64,000 bases of DNA from Prionace glauca. Its lineage: Eukaryota; Chordata; Chondrichthyes; Carcharhiniformes; Carcharhinidae. The notes under the pieces were generated by a model that saw only the letters and a list, made by a program, of their open reading frames with translations, did no database searches and was not told the origin of the DNA. Of this stretch, positions 46,583 through 56,814 are shown in pieces (the first letter of the stretch is position 1; each line of letters begins with the position of its first letter). The translations under genes were made by a program, and so were the position numbers. The stretch is taken from NCBI GenBank assembly GCA_037974335.1, contig CM075760.1, positions 31,905,942 to 31,969,941 on the forward strand. Direction: 5' to 3'.

Positions 46583-46745
46583 TTTATCATGGTAATGGCT
46601 GTGTCTTGAGAAAGTACTGTCTAGTGCTCTCGACACACGAGTTCAAATCTCACCAGCGGTGACAGGTGGAATTTAAATATAATTAATAGAAATGTAGAAT
46701 TGAAAATTCGGCTGAATAATAGAGACCATAATAAAACTCTCATCC
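46583..46745 (+). mobile_element. Second SINE family, 5' half
   Basis: The tRNA-like head has GCTCTCGACACACGAGTTCA and AATCTCACC. It is followed by GGTGGAATTTAAATATAATT, GAATTGAAAATTCGGCTGAA and GAGACCATAATAAAACTC. Other copies with the 3' half are at 49206-49540 and 55995-56310. Confidence 0.7.
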
Positions 46746-46859
46746 GTTTTTGCAAAAGCAAATACTGTGCACCAATGCTGCAACAATGCTCATTGGGGTT
46801 TGGAAGAAAATGGTGGTGGTCGGGGGAGGGGGGTGGTGTGGTCTTATAGAAACGCATAC

Positions 46860-47215
46860 AAATATGAAGGGAATAAATACGATAGAAGCAAGGAGGCTGT
46901 TTCCACTGAGATGAAATTAGAACGAGGGACAAGACTTCTCATAAAGATGGGGAGATTTTGGATTGTGTTGAGGAGGAACCTCATCATCTAAATGGTTGTG
47001 AATCTGTATAAATCCCTATCCGGTGAAACAGTTGAGGCTGCATCGTTAAACATTTTTAAGACAAAGATAGATTTTTGAGCAGTAAAGGAATTCAGGGTTA
47101 TGGCGAGCGGGCGGGAAAGTGGAGTTGAATCCAGAAAAAAGATGTTTTCATTGAATGGCGGATCAGGTTCGGAGGGCCAGATGGCCTATTCCTGCTTCTT
47201 GTTTTTATGTGCTTT
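46860..47215 (+). mobile_element. LINE 3'-end relic
   Basis: It includes GACTTCTCATAAAGATGGGG, AGGAGGAACCTCATCATCTA, GAGGCTGCATCGTTAAACAT and the end GGCCAGATGGCCTATTCCTG and CTTCTTGTTTTTATG. Confidence 0.7.
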
Positions 47216-47664
47216 CAGAAAGGAAATCTGCCTACAACCTGGACTGTGTGTGAGGCAAGACCGAGAGAAATGTGGCCGACATTTACCGATCTTTTGAAAT
47301 ATTCATTTAGACAAGAGGCGAGAGGTTACAACAACCACATGGGGCAGAAGAATAAAAATAACTCTCCATCTCTTACATCTTCCAGCCCTCATAACAAAGA
47401 CATCAATCTGAAACCTGAACTCGGTTTCTCACTTGCACAGTTACTGACTGCCTTAATGCAGGCAGCGTTTCCTGTTTTTGTCTGAATTGCTGCACTTTGG
47501 CCTACGCTGGTTTCTTCTCTGAGAAGAAATGTGTGGCTCATTTCGAGAATTCCAACTCACAGCCTGTTTTCATCCTCGCTCTCCCTGCCTACGAGTACCT
47601 CCTTATCCTGCTGCAATGTTCCAGTGAAGCCCCAAGGGCACTCTTTAAAAAAAGGGGGTCCCAC
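47216..47664. other. No recognisable feature
   Basis: No supported gene or repeat. A 92-codon plus frame here lacks any family motif. Confidence 0.4.
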
Positions 47665-47880
47665 ATTTAAGTGAGAGAAGAGTGGGAGGTTTTCCTCTCA
47701 GAGGGTTATGTGTCCCTCAGAAGGCAGTGGAAGCAGTCTTTCAATATATTTAAAGGCAGAAGGAGCTAGATTCTTAGGAAACAAGAAGGGTGAAATGTGA
47801 TTAGGGTTGGCAGAAGCTTATAATAAGATCAGCCATAATCTTGTTTACTGGCAGAGCAGGGAGAGAGAGGCCAAGTGACA
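47665..47880 (+). mobile_element. LINE 3'-end relic
   Basis: GAGGTTTTCCTCTCAGAGGG, GAAGGCAGTGGAAGCAGTCT and ATAAGATCAGCCATAATCTT form a worn C-terminal LINE end. Confidence 0.6.
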
Positions 47881-48640
47881 AACTGTTACTTCTCAGTAAC
47901 CTGTATGTTACTGTATACATATTAAAATGTCATGGTGGCTTAGTAAGGAGCACGTGTAAGAGACATAGCAAGAACTGTTCCTGAAATCGATGGTGAGCAA
48001 GTCGGGTTCACATTGCCAACTCTTCCGCTTTGGGATTCATTGACTCAGAGACCAAAGTAAACATATTCTGGGGTGACTTTCAAAAGAGAATGATTACAGA
48101 ATCGAAAACATAACATGCAGAGGGACATGTGTCAACGGCAAATACAGTCGGGCTTTTTTGTTTTAGCTCATTGAGATAGCAAACATGTGCTGGTTAGGCC
48201 GAATTGCCTCGTTCTTTAATATATAAACCGGATGAGTAACAGGATTGACTGGGGTGTAACACTTTCATTTGATTCATTAATGGTTTCTGCCTGAAGAATC
48301 GGCTAAACAGAAACTTGTTAATTCTTAGATTCTTTCTCAATAATTTTCATTCATTTGTCTATGAGTGTTGTTTGCAAAGCCAAAAGTTTTTTCTGGTCCG
48401 AAACACAAATTACTGCTGATTCGTTAATCCAAAACAAAAAAAAAGAACATTCTGGAACATGTCAGTGGGTCTGACAGTATCTGCGGAGAGAGAATAGAAC
48501 CAAAGTTTAGAGTCTCGATGACAATTCGTCAGGGTCGCCTGGACTCGAAACGCTAACACTATTCTCTCTTCACAGATGATGTCAGAGCTGCAGAACTGTT
48601 CCAGCATTTTTTGGTTTTGTGTTGCACTTTCTAATTGCCC
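47881..48640. other. No recognisable feature
   Basis: Mixed-composition sequence. A stretch near 48460-48600 (CTGACAGTATCTGCGGAGAG, GACTCGAAACGCTAACACTA) feels like an interspersed repeat that I cannot name. Confidence 0.4.
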
Positions 48641-48652
48641 TTGAACAATGGG

Positions 48653-48926
48653 CATGTCTGAGTGTGATCTTTTCTGTGTGCTTGTTTGTTTGAGTATGTG
48701 TATGTGCGTGTGTGAAAGTATGTGTGCGTGAGTGTGTGTGTGTGTGTGTGTGTGGGCAATTCCTCTCCCTCTCTCTCTCTCTATCTATCTCTCTGTCTCA
48801 CACACACACACACACACTCACACACACACACACACACTCATGCACACATACTTTCACACAGGCACATACACATACTCAAGCAAACAAGCACACAGAAAAG
48901 ATCACACTCAGACATGCACACACAGA
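48653..48926. repeat. Inverted repeat, arms about 85 bases, around a CT/CA microsatellite
   Basis: The left arm starts CATGTCTGAGTGTGATCTTT and the right arm ends AAAGATCACACTCAGACATG. The arms differ at only a few bases over about 85 bases, including AGTATGTGTATGTGCGTGTG against CAGGCACATACACATACT. About 100 bases of TG, CT and CA repeats lie between. Confidence 0.9.
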
Positions 48927-49111
48927 CAACAACGCAAACTCTCTTGGACAAAAGCTGACAGACACACACACACACACAAACACAGACACAGACATGGACA
49001 AAGACAGGCGGATTGTCTTAGGCAAAATGACACACAGACATAAATGCTTACATGCACACACACACGCACGCACACACACACTCAGATATGCACACACACA
49101 CAGACACAGAC

Positions 49112-49142
<31 letters not shown>

Positions 49143-49160
49143 CATAGATACACATGCTGT
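48927..49160. repeat. CA-rich microsatellite tract
   Basis: Nearly pure CACACA with CAGACA variants. The 192-codon Thr/His-rich frame across 48712-49290 is a microsatellite artefact. Confidence 0.95.
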
Positions 49161-49205
49161 CAGACATGGTTTGCTACTGGCCATCTCAGATCATAGTTCA
49201 CAGTC

Positions 49206-49540
49206 AACCAGGGGACGGAATGGTGTGGTGATATTATCCCTAGAGTATCGATCCAAAAACTCAGCCAATCTTCCGGGGTCCCGTGCTTGAAACACAATTC
49301 AATAAAAAAAAACCCTGAAATTTTGAATCTACTGATGACAGTGAAATCTTTCTCAGTTGTGAGAAGAAAGAAAACATTTTGGTCACTATGTCCTTTAGGG
49401 AAGGAAATCTGCCGTGCTTACCAGGTTAGGCCAACACGTGAGTCTAGAGCCACATCAATGTGGTTGACTGTCAACTGCCCTCCAAGGGCAACTGGAGATG
49501 GGCAATAAACGCCCATGTGCCTTGAATGAATAAAAATGTT
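49206..49540 (+). mobile_element. Second SINE family, near full length
   Basis: Head remnants (GGTGTGGTGATATTATCCCT, GGGTCCCGTGCTTGAAACAC) are followed by TCCTTTAGGGAAGGAAATCT, GCCGTGCTTACCAGG, ATGTGGTTGACTGTCAACTG, CCCTCCAAGGGCAACTGGAG and GGGCAATAAACGCC, and end in GAATGAATAAAAATG. This is a widespread shark SINE that I cannot name with certainty. Confidence 0.85.
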
Positions 49541-49544
49541 GAGT

Positions 49545-50410
49545 ATCAGGAGTCACATGAAGGCCAGACTGTGTGAAGAACACAGATTTTCTTTATTAAG
49601 GCGCTCGACTTGACTGGGGACTTGGGACGGGGTGACAAGAGGAAAGATCGAGCAGAGTCCAATGGAGTACAGAAGATTGATTAATAATTGTTTGAAACAC
49701 ATATGATTCTTTGGAGGAATGTGGAGTTGGAGGGGAAGGTTCGTTGAGGTGATGGGGGCATGTGATGGTGTGAGAGTGGAAGCTGACGGAATGTTTAACC
49801 TTCGCGGGACAGGTTGGAAAGGGAGCGAATAAAATAATTGTTTCTTCTTTCAGAGGCGTGTGTGCCTTTGGAACTGCCTTCTGCAGAAATCTCCTGCAGT
49901 TTCAGTCGCTGGGAAAGTCTCTGAAAAGATTCAGGCTTGTCGACAGTTGGCAACACCTGGCCTCTCACCACTCCCCCCGGCTCTGACTAACTGCCATCTC
50001 GCTGTTGGAGTTTCCAGTCCCGGGTGATTAAACCACAAGCTCTGATCTTCGAACAAACTGAGAGGCTCAGCGGCCTGTTGAGTGAAACCGCACACTCGGA
50101 GGACTTCTTTCTGCCGTTGGCCGCCTTGTCAACCAGACTCTGGTTCCCCCAATCAGCAGTGAACGCATGTATCATTACATCTCAAAAGTTTCTATCAAAA
50201 TAAGCAACCCAAAGGCGATTAACCCTCCTGCTGCCAAAAGCAAAAGAAAATCAACACCTGATAGGATTTTCAGAGCATGAACTTCGGGACTGAGAATGTA
50301 ATTTGTGTCATTCCTGGATCATTCCTCTTAAAATACCAAGTACAGGTTGAACAGTCACGCTAAAGTTTGATGCTTGGAGGAACGGTCTCTGGACATGTCA
50401 TCCAGAGTCC
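49545..50410. other. No recognisable feature
   Basis: No gene or repeat is supported. Minus-strand reading here has no exon with splice sites and motifs that would add to the T-cell receptor gene. Confidence 0.4.
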
Positions 50411-50412
50411 TA

Positions 50413-50735
50413 AGCACAGTGGTTAGCTCTGCAGTGCCAGAGATACTGGTTTGAATCCAGCCTTGGGTAGCTGCCTGTGTTAAATTTGCACGTTCTCCCC
50501 GTATCCGCATCGGTTTTATCCGGATGCTCTAATCTCTTATCTCAGTCCAAGGATGTGCAGTTTGGGTGTATTGGCCATCCCAAAATGTAACTTTGTGTCC
50601 CACAGATGTACAGGATTGACCGTGGGCAGAGGGGAGGGACTGGATTGATTTCTCTTTCAGAGAGTCAGTGCAGACTCGATGGACCGAATGGCCTCTTTCT
50701 GCAATGTATTGTTTCTACAATTCTATTTTAACACA
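50413..50735 (+). mobile_element. HE1-type SINE with canonical tail
   Basis: Blocks AGCACAGTGGTTAGCTCTGC, GTTTGAATCCAGCCTTGGGT, GCACGTTCTCCCCGTATCCG, CAGTGCAGACTCGATGGACC and GAATGGCCTCTTTCTGCAAT, ending in TTGTTTCTACAATTCTATTT. Confidence 0.88.
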
Positions 50736-50864
50736 TTCCCATTGTTTCTTGTTGTTATATTTTAAGACGTGTTGGGGGAGGGAAGAAGCTAGGGGGTGGG
50801 GGTAGTACGGAGACGGCAGCATAATGATGAAACCACCAAAACAAAACATTTCTGACTGGAGGGC

Positions 50865-51875
50865 TTTGACAAGGTCGTTCCTCAGGGACGACTGCTGGCA
50901 CCATTGCTGTTTGTAATATATATAGAAAATGTAACTGAATTGATTAGTAAGTTTGAAAACGACACAAAGGTTCGTAGATTAGTGGAAAGCGATGACCACC
51001 ATCAGAGCATATAGCGGGATATAGATCCATTGGAGGCTTGATCAAAGGGATAGCAGTTGGAGCTTAATCTGCACAAATGTGAGATGATGCTTTCTGGAAG
51101 GTCTAATACAGATAGGAAATATACAGTAAATGGCTGAATCCTTAAGTGTATTGATAGGCCGAGGGACCTAGTGTACAGGTACACAGGTCACTGAAAGTGG
51201 CAATGCAGGTGGAGAAGCAGTCAAGAAGGCTTACGGCATGCTTGCCTTCCTTGGCCAGGGCATGAGTTGAAAAATTGGCAAGTCAGTTTGCAGCTTTGCA
51301 GAAGCTTGGTGAGGCCGCACTTAGAATACAGTCTTCAATCCTGGTCGCTACACTACCAGCAAAAAGTGAACGTTTTGGAGCAGCTACTCAAAATATTTAC
51401 CAGAATTCTGTATGAAGGGCATTAGTCATGAGGAGAGGTTGGAGAAACTTGGGTTGTCCTCACTGGAATGATAGAGGTTGAGGGGTGATCTGATAAGAGG
51501 CTACAAGATTATGAGAGGCATGGACAGAATGGATAGTCAGAAGGTTTTTCCCCGGGTGGAAGAGTCAATTACTAGGGGGCACAGGTTTAAGGTGTGAGCA
51601 ACAAGTTTTAAAGGAGATACACGAGGCAAGTTTTTTACACAAAAGGTGGTGGGTACCTGGAGCTCGCTGATAGGGGAGGTAGTGGAAGTGGATACATAAG
51701 TGAGTTTTAAGGGGTGCCTTGACAAATACATGTATAAAATGAAAATGGAGGGAAATGTTCCCCGGAAGGGTAGGGGGGGGGGGTTTAGTTCACTTTGGGC
51801 AGCATGGTTGGTGCAGGTTTGGAGGGCCGAAGGGCCTGGTCCTGTGCTGTAATTTTCGTTGTTCTTTGTACTGGA
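50865..51875 (+). mobile_element. CR1-type LINE, 3' kilobase
   Basis: Same family as 25424-27665, entering in the polymerase (GGTCGTTCCTCAGGGACGAC). It runs through the C-terminal part (AAGGTGGTGGGTACCTGGAG) to GGGCCGAAGGGCCTGGTCCT, GTGCTGTAATTTTCGTTGTT. It has many stops. It lies just downstream of the T-cell receptor gene's presumed 3' end. Confidence 0.85.
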
Positions 51876-52109
51876 ATGACTATTGAGCGAATGAACCTCA
51901 GCCTTGAGACCAGGGGTTCAAACCTGTGGACTTTCAATTGTTTCAATTCAAAAAATAAATTGGTTCCAATTGGTGGGATCTGCTATGGGGAGCCGGTATC
52001 CTCATGGTGGGCCGAATGGTCTCCATTTGTGCTGCGTGACGTCAAGTGCGCTCTGTTGACCAAACCATGTCTGGCCATCTCGTTAACAAAGAGACAGAAG
52101 ATATCCTTC

Positions 52110-52474
52110 AGTAAAGACTGCAGATTTATTGAATAGTTCTATATGTCCTAAAATTGAAACTGCTGTTTTCAAAATGTCTCCGACACTAATGCAGGCGGAA
52201 ACCTTATAAATGGTAGCTCCACGCTGTTACTGAAATGCATAATTGAAATGCTTGTGCCGCATAAGCAGTAGAAATCACACAGAACCACGAGTTTCAAATC
52301 AAAATAACAGTGGGGAAAAAGTTACCGAAATGAGGATATTTAAAAGTTAAGCCGCCATTTTAAACAAGCGAGTTTGAATTTCTTGAAGTGGAATCTATGA
52401 TCAGGAAGTGTCTGGATTTTGATGTCCCAGTCAATGAGTTCACATCTGAATCCATGTAATCGTCCAATGCAGTT
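52110..52474 (-). other. TRAC: Probable 3'-UTR exon (exon 4) of the T-cell receptor constant gene
   Basis: On the minus strand a strong acceptor (TATTCCTTTTATTCCAAG) ends at 52475. About 350 bases without a long frame follow, and AATAAA comes at 52130-52125. Alpha and delta constant genes in other vertebrates have their last exon wholly untranslated, and the previous exon here ends with a stop followed directly by a donor, as that layout requires. The cleavage site is a guess. Confidence 0.6.
52125..52130 (-). terminator. Polyadenylation signal AATAAA
   Basis: AATAAA on the minus strand in the context CTATTCAATAAATCTGCAG, at the end of the presumed 3'-UTR exon. Confidence 0.5.
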
Positions 52475-52975
52475 CTTGGAATAAAAGGAATAACAGTGTT
52501 AGTACATCAAAGATCAGCAGGAAAATAACACTTTTTATCTTTAGTGCCTGAATTAAAGTTCTCCATTAATATTCTAAGAAGCCAGTGCAAGTGCACAAGA
52601 ACCCCTGCAGTGCAGAAGGATGGGATTTGGCCCATAGAGCTTGCAATGACTCTGGGAAAGATCCACACAGCTCAAGACCAGAGGATGGGTGTAAAAGGCC
52701 AGTCTATCAGTGACACCCATAATTAAACACAACTCTGGAGAGGTTTAAGAAGTCAAGGCTGCGATTGGGGGTGGGGGTTGGGGGGACCGAGATGAAAAGC
52801 GATGAGGATGAGGCACTGGGGTAAGAGTTCGTTGGTCTAAATGTATCCAAGTTACTGTTCACTCCACGGGTTAGCTTCAGCGCCTGCCTTAACAGCGGCC
52901 TCCCGAGATCCCGTCAATGGACTGTGTCCATCTCACTTTGTGTTTCTGGGCACGCATTTAGGTGACCGATCTTAC

Positions 52976-53086
52976 CTCAGAATAGCCACATCCTGGCCGT
53001 CATCAGGACATTGAAGACAATGATCTTGAAAAATAAAATTCTCAGCCCCATCACCGTCAAAGACAAAAAGTTCACCCTCAGCCGAT
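52976..53086 (-). CDS. TRAC: T-cell receptor constant region exon 3: transmembrane and stop
   Basis: Minus strand, acceptor TTTTGACAG before 53086, phase 1. It encodes D then RLRVNFLSLTVMGLR, ILFFKIIVFNVLM and TARMWLF, then TGA (52979-52977) and the donor GTAAGATC. The Arg in MGLR and the Lys in FFK sit five residues apart inside the helix, the spacing by which alpha and delta chains bind the acidic CD3 subunits. FNVLMTARMW recalls the alpha-chain end of fish and mammals (FNLLMTLRLW), while VNFLSLTVMGLR is equally close to delta (VNMMSLTVLGLR). The cytoplasmic tail is only a few residues, as usual. Confidence is high that it is a T-cell receptor chain, moderate that it is alpha. Confidence 0.9.
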
Positions 53087-53199
53087 CTGTCAAAATGAGA
53101 GAAACAAAAGATAGATCTGGTTTGGCGCATGTATCATTTGGAACTAAAAAACAACTAAAACCACTAATGTGTGTTTTTTTTCATTATCTAACTGCTTGA

Positions 53200-53530
53200 A
53201 TTTGTCCGTCTGTCCATCCTGCCCGTCTGTCTGTCCACCGGCCCACCTCCCTGTCCATCTATCTTCATCTGTCTTTCACTCTTAATCTCTCTCTCTGTCT
53301 CTGTCTCTCTCTCTCTTTCTCTCTCTCTCTCTTTCTTTCTCTCTCTCTCTTTCCCTCACCTTCTTCCCACCACGCACCAGCCCCCCATCCCTCGATTTGT
53401 ATATCTCTCTCCTTCACTCTGTGTGACGATCTATCTTTCTCCCTATCTCACTATCTGTTTATCATTCGATCTCCGGCTCTGTACCCCTGTCTATCTGTCC
53501 ACTTATCAATCTGTCTATTTGCAAGTGTTT
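53200..53530. repeat. CT/TCTG microsatellite filling intron 2
   Basis: CTGTCTGTCC, CTCTCTCTCT and CTATCTGTCC blocks make up most of the 475-base intron between constant exons 2 and 3. In the transcript it is a purine-rich GA tract. Confidence 0.9.
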
Positions 53531-53561
53531 TCCTTTGATTCATGTTGAATAAAGCACATAC

Positions 53562-53624
53562 CGTTTTCCGTGTCATGTGATTCTGTCGAGGATTCATATC
53601 GACTTGTAAGGCATTTAGTTTGAT
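53562..53624 (-). CDS. TRAC: T-cell receptor constant region exon 2: connecting peptide
   Basis: Minus strand, acceptor TGTATCCTTCCAG before 53624, 63 bases, donor CG|GTATGTG. Phase 1 at both ends. With the neighbouring bases it reads D, QTKCLTSRYESS, TESHDTEN. The single Cys is the expected link to the partner chain. YESSTE is loosely like the FETD motif of alpha-chain connecting peptides. The exon adds 21 residues. Confidence 0.85.
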
Positions 53625-54539
53625 CTGGAAGGATACAAAAATAAATGACTTATTCAGTGAGCAAGTGGCATTACTCTAACCATGTTTGTCTCAATATCAC
53701 TTCCAATAGTATTGTGTCCATAACCAATAGCCATGAAGAAAGTAAGAATCAAACAGCACGATTGGACTTGTTCACTTGATTATTCACAACGGAGAAACAT
53801 TGGCAACTCTGCCATTTAGTTCGGCCCAAATCTGAGTTCAAAGAGTGTGGGGTCGATTACCCATCAGGGATTAAACCCCAGAATCCGGGCCATTCCATCG
53901 GTGCAGTATTTCACTGTCTTCCAAAGAAGTGGTGAAACCGAGGTCTGATTTCAGCTCTGCAGTGGATTAATGATATCAGGGCATTTCTCCAGAGGAGCGG
54001 GGTTCTCCAGTGCTCTGGTTAGTGTTTAATACTTTCCTAAATTCGGTGACATACCAGCAGCTGCGGTCCTGGACACTGCCCTGAATTGTAATAGTCAGCT
54101 ATTATTATTTTTATTCACTTATGGAATGTGGATATCGCTGGCAGGCCAGCATTTACTGCCAATCCCTAATTGCCCCCTTCTGAAGATAGTTGTGAGTCCC
54201 CTGCTTGAAACTCTGCAGTCTGTGAGGTGTACATACACACTCAGGGCTCTTAGGGAAGAAGTTCCACCGTTTTGACAGAGCTGCAGTTAAGGAACTGCCG
54301 AAATATTTCCAAGTCAGAATGCTGAGTTACTTGGGCGGGGGGAGGGGGGAACATCCAGATAATGGTGTTCCCGGGTATCTGCTGTCCTTGTTCTCCGAGA
54401 TGATAATGGCCATGATTTTGGAAGATTCAGCGGAAAGAGACTTGGAGAATTACTGCTGTGTACCTGGTGGATGGCGCACACTACTGTCACTGTGCTGCAG
54501 TGGTGGAAAAAGTGGATGTTTGAGAATGGAGAACTTAAT

Positions 54540-54905
54540 GCTAGAGCGGTACAGTGGCACAATGCTTACTACTGTTGTACCCCCACCGCCCCCCGCCCCC
54601 CCCCCCCCACACACACACACACATTCCTTTCCTCCCCAACCCCCGCCCACAGCTTCAGGGACCTGGGTTCGATTCCTGGCTTGGGTGACTGTATGTGCAG
54701 AGTCTGCACGTTTTCACCGTGTCAGCTTTGGTTTGATCCGGCTGCTCCGGTTTCCTCCCACAGTCTGAAAGTCGTGCTGATTGGCCGTGCTAAATTCTCC
54801 CTCAGTGTCCCCGAACAGGCGCAGTGTGTGGCAACTAGGATATTTTCACAGTAACTTCATTGCACGTTTAATGTAAGCCTATTTGCGACTTAAATAAATA
54901 AACTT
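54540..54905 (+). mobile_element. tRNA-headed SINE nested in the antisense LINE
   Basis: It starts AGAGCGGTACAGTGGCACAA and includes a C-run and CA microsatellite (54585-54622). It runs through GGTTCGATTCCTGGCTTGGG, GGTTTCCTCCCACAGTCTGA and CTAAATTCTCCCTCAGTGTC to GTTTAATGTAAGCCTATTTG and AATAAATAAACTTTTAATT. Confidence 0.88.
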
Positions 54906-55175
54906 TTAATTAAATGGAGCCTCTTTGTCCTGGGTCGTGTCAAATTTCTGAGTGTTGCTGGAGCTGCATTTATCCAGGCAAGTGTTTAATACCCTATCAC
55001 AGTCGTGATTATGTCTTGTGGATGGTGCAGAGGATTGGGGAGATTAAGAGATACATTATTTAGCACAGGATTCCCAATCTCCGACATGCTCTTGCATCAG
55101 AGCACTTATATGGATAGTCCAGTTCAGTTTCTGAGCAACGTTAACCCTCAGGATGTTGATAGTGGAAGTTGACCA

Positions 55176-55545
55176 TTTAGAAGTCTACAAGATTATGAGA
55201 GGCATGGACAGAGAGGATAGTCAGAAACATTATTTCTCAGTACGGAAGAGTCAATTACTAAGGAGCATAGATTTAAGATTTGAAGGAGATGTGTGAGGCA
55301 GATTTTTTTTACACACAGGGTGGTGGATGCCTGGAACTCGCTGCCGGGGGAGGTAGTGGAAGCAGATATGGTACTGAGATTTAAGTGGCATCTGGACAAA
55401 TACATGAATAGGATGGGAATAGAGGGATATGATCCCTGGCAGGGTAGGGGGCTTTCGTTCTGTCGGGTAGCATGTTCGGTGCAGGCTTGGAGGGCCGAAG
55501 GGCCTGTTCCTGTGCTGTAATTTTCTTTGTTCTTTGTTTCAGTCA
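55176..55545 (+). mobile_element. CR1-type LINE 3' end nested in the antisense LINE
   Basis: The plus frame at 55293-55520 has FTHRVVDAWNSLPGEVVEAD. The end is GGGCCGAAGGGCCTGTTCCT, GTGCTGTAATTTTCTTTGTT. It is relatively intact, so younger than its host. Confidence 0.88.
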
Positions 55546-55994
55546 TGGTAATGCCATTAAATGACAAGAGCCGATTGTTACCTTCTTTCCTGTTGGAGTT
55601 GGTCATTGCCTGGAACATGTGTGGTGCAAATGTTATTTGCAGCTTCTCAGTCCAACCCTAGATATTGTCCAGCTATTGCTGCATTTGTAATGCATTACTT
55701 CAAGATCTGAGGTGTCATGAATGGTGCTGAACATTGTTCAGTCATCAGCGAACATCCCAACTTCTGACCTTACAATGGATTGAAGGTGATTGATGAAGCA
55801 ACTGAAGCTGATTGGGTCTGAGACACTGAGGAACTCCTGTAGTGAAGTCCCGAGACTAGAATAAATGGCCTTCAATCATTAGTCAGCTAATCTTTCAAAA
55901 AGACAACATTTTGAGTGACGATGACAACGAGTGTTTTCCGGCCGTTAAGAGGATGGATAATATTTAGTGGACGTTCTTCCTGTCATAAAATACT

Positions 55995-56310
55995 CTCAGA
56001 GGAGGCAGTAGCGCAGTGACATTGTCAATCCAACGACCCAGAATACTGATGAGTGTTCGCCATGACAGATGCGAAATTTGAATGTTAAAAAAAATGAAAT
56101 TAAAAGTCTAAAGATGACCAATGAACTTATTGTCGATTATTATGAAAACTCATCTTGTTTACTAATATCCTTTAGGGAAGGAAATCTGCCATTCTTACAT
56201 TGTTTGGCCGGAAAGTGATTCTTAAATGCCCTCTGCTGAAGGGCAATTTAGGATGGGCAATAAATGCTGGTCAAGCCAATGACACCCACATCACATGAAT
56301 GGAAATAAAA
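55995..56310 (+). mobile_element. Second SINE family, abutting a splice donor
   Basis: It runs from AGGAGGCAGTAGCGCAGTGA through TCCTTTAGGGAAGGAAATCT and GGGCAATAAATGCTGGTCAA to CACATCACATGAATGGAAAT and its A-rich tail. The tail ends within about ten bases of the donor of constant exon 1 (56319-56314). It is opposite in strand to the gene. Confidence 0.85.
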
Positions 56311-56319
56311 TAAACTTAC

Positions 56320-56631
56320 CAATTTCAGCTGTGGGTGGGATGTTTACAGAGTAATTCTGATCATTGTGAACTGCCGTGCACGTGATGATTGGCGATTTCC
56401 CGGATTGGGGGAAAGAGAGGAAACCCGAGCTCCTGTAATTCCCGCTCTCCGATAGGACACTGGATCTTGTCACATTGACCTCGTGGTCGGATCCCCTGGA
56501 CAGGGAGAGCTTGATTGTCTTGGGGGAGAAATCCGAGGCCAAACATACTGCAGCGGTGGTGGTGTTGGGGGCTTCCGGTGGCACTGGCGGGTAAAAGACG
56601 CTCAATTTTGGTTTTTTCGGGTCTTTCGCCT
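56320..56631 (-). CDS. TRAC: T-cell receptor constant region exon 1: Ig domain
   Basis: Minus strand, acceptor CTTCCATTTTCAG before 56631, 312 bases, donor TTG|GTAAGTTT, phase 1 both ends. It encodes about 104 residues of a C1-type Ig domain: AKDPKKPKLSVFYPPVPPE, AVCLASDFSPKTIKLSLS, SVLSESGNYRSSGFLSF and IITCTAVHNDQNYSVN. The two Cys are about residues 30 and 85. The Trp expected on strand C is missing, as in alpha and delta chains. Possible N-glycosylation sites are NTT, NVT and NYS. It is the first constant exon, to be spliced to a rearranged V-J (or V-D-J) exon; the A left over from either J plus AG gives Lys. SPKTIKLSL and ITCTAVHND look more like delta, while the transmembrane end favours alpha. 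Confidence 0.9.
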
Positions 56632-56814
56632 CTGAAAATGGAAGGAATAAAAGGGGGAAAAAATCAGAATCCAACAGGGTGCCATCCCCCAACCTGCTGT
56701 GGCATTCGATTAGACCACATTTTTCTGAGCCTTAACCCTCTGTAAGTTTCTCCATTAACCTACCGAATGCTGAGACTGGATAAGTAATCTTTTTTCCTTG
56801 GCACAGAAAAGGTT

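Larger units (their letters stand above)
54105..55875 (-). mobile_element. Antisense LINE in intron 1, with two nested insertions
   Basis: Left to right it shows the antisense of a jockey-like polymerase C terminus (GGCAGGCCAGCATTTACTGC, ATTTCCAAGTCAGAATGCTG). After a SINE come GAGTGTTGCTGGAGCTGCAT and AGTCCAGTTCAGTTTCTGAG, and after a CR1 piece CATGGTAATGCCATTAAATG, GGTCATTGCCTGGAACATGT and GCTGAACATTGTTCAGTCAT. The minus frame at 54562-54314 (VVCAIHQVHSSNSPSL) fits the polymerase C terminus. It is a different family from the CR1 copies. It is old and broken. Confidence 0.8.

Noticed and set aside
46590-46665. tRNA-like sequence with GAGTTCAAATCTC
   Set aside because: The following sequence shows it is the head of the second SINE family, not a free tRNA gene.
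48712-49290. 192-codon Thr/His-rich open frame
   Set aside because: It lies across CA and CT microsatellites and owes its length to the repeat; related frames overlap in every phase.
54319-54854. Plus frames of 127-149 codons with Pro-rich runs
   Set aside because: They run over an antisense LINE, a C-run and a SINE; no gene features.
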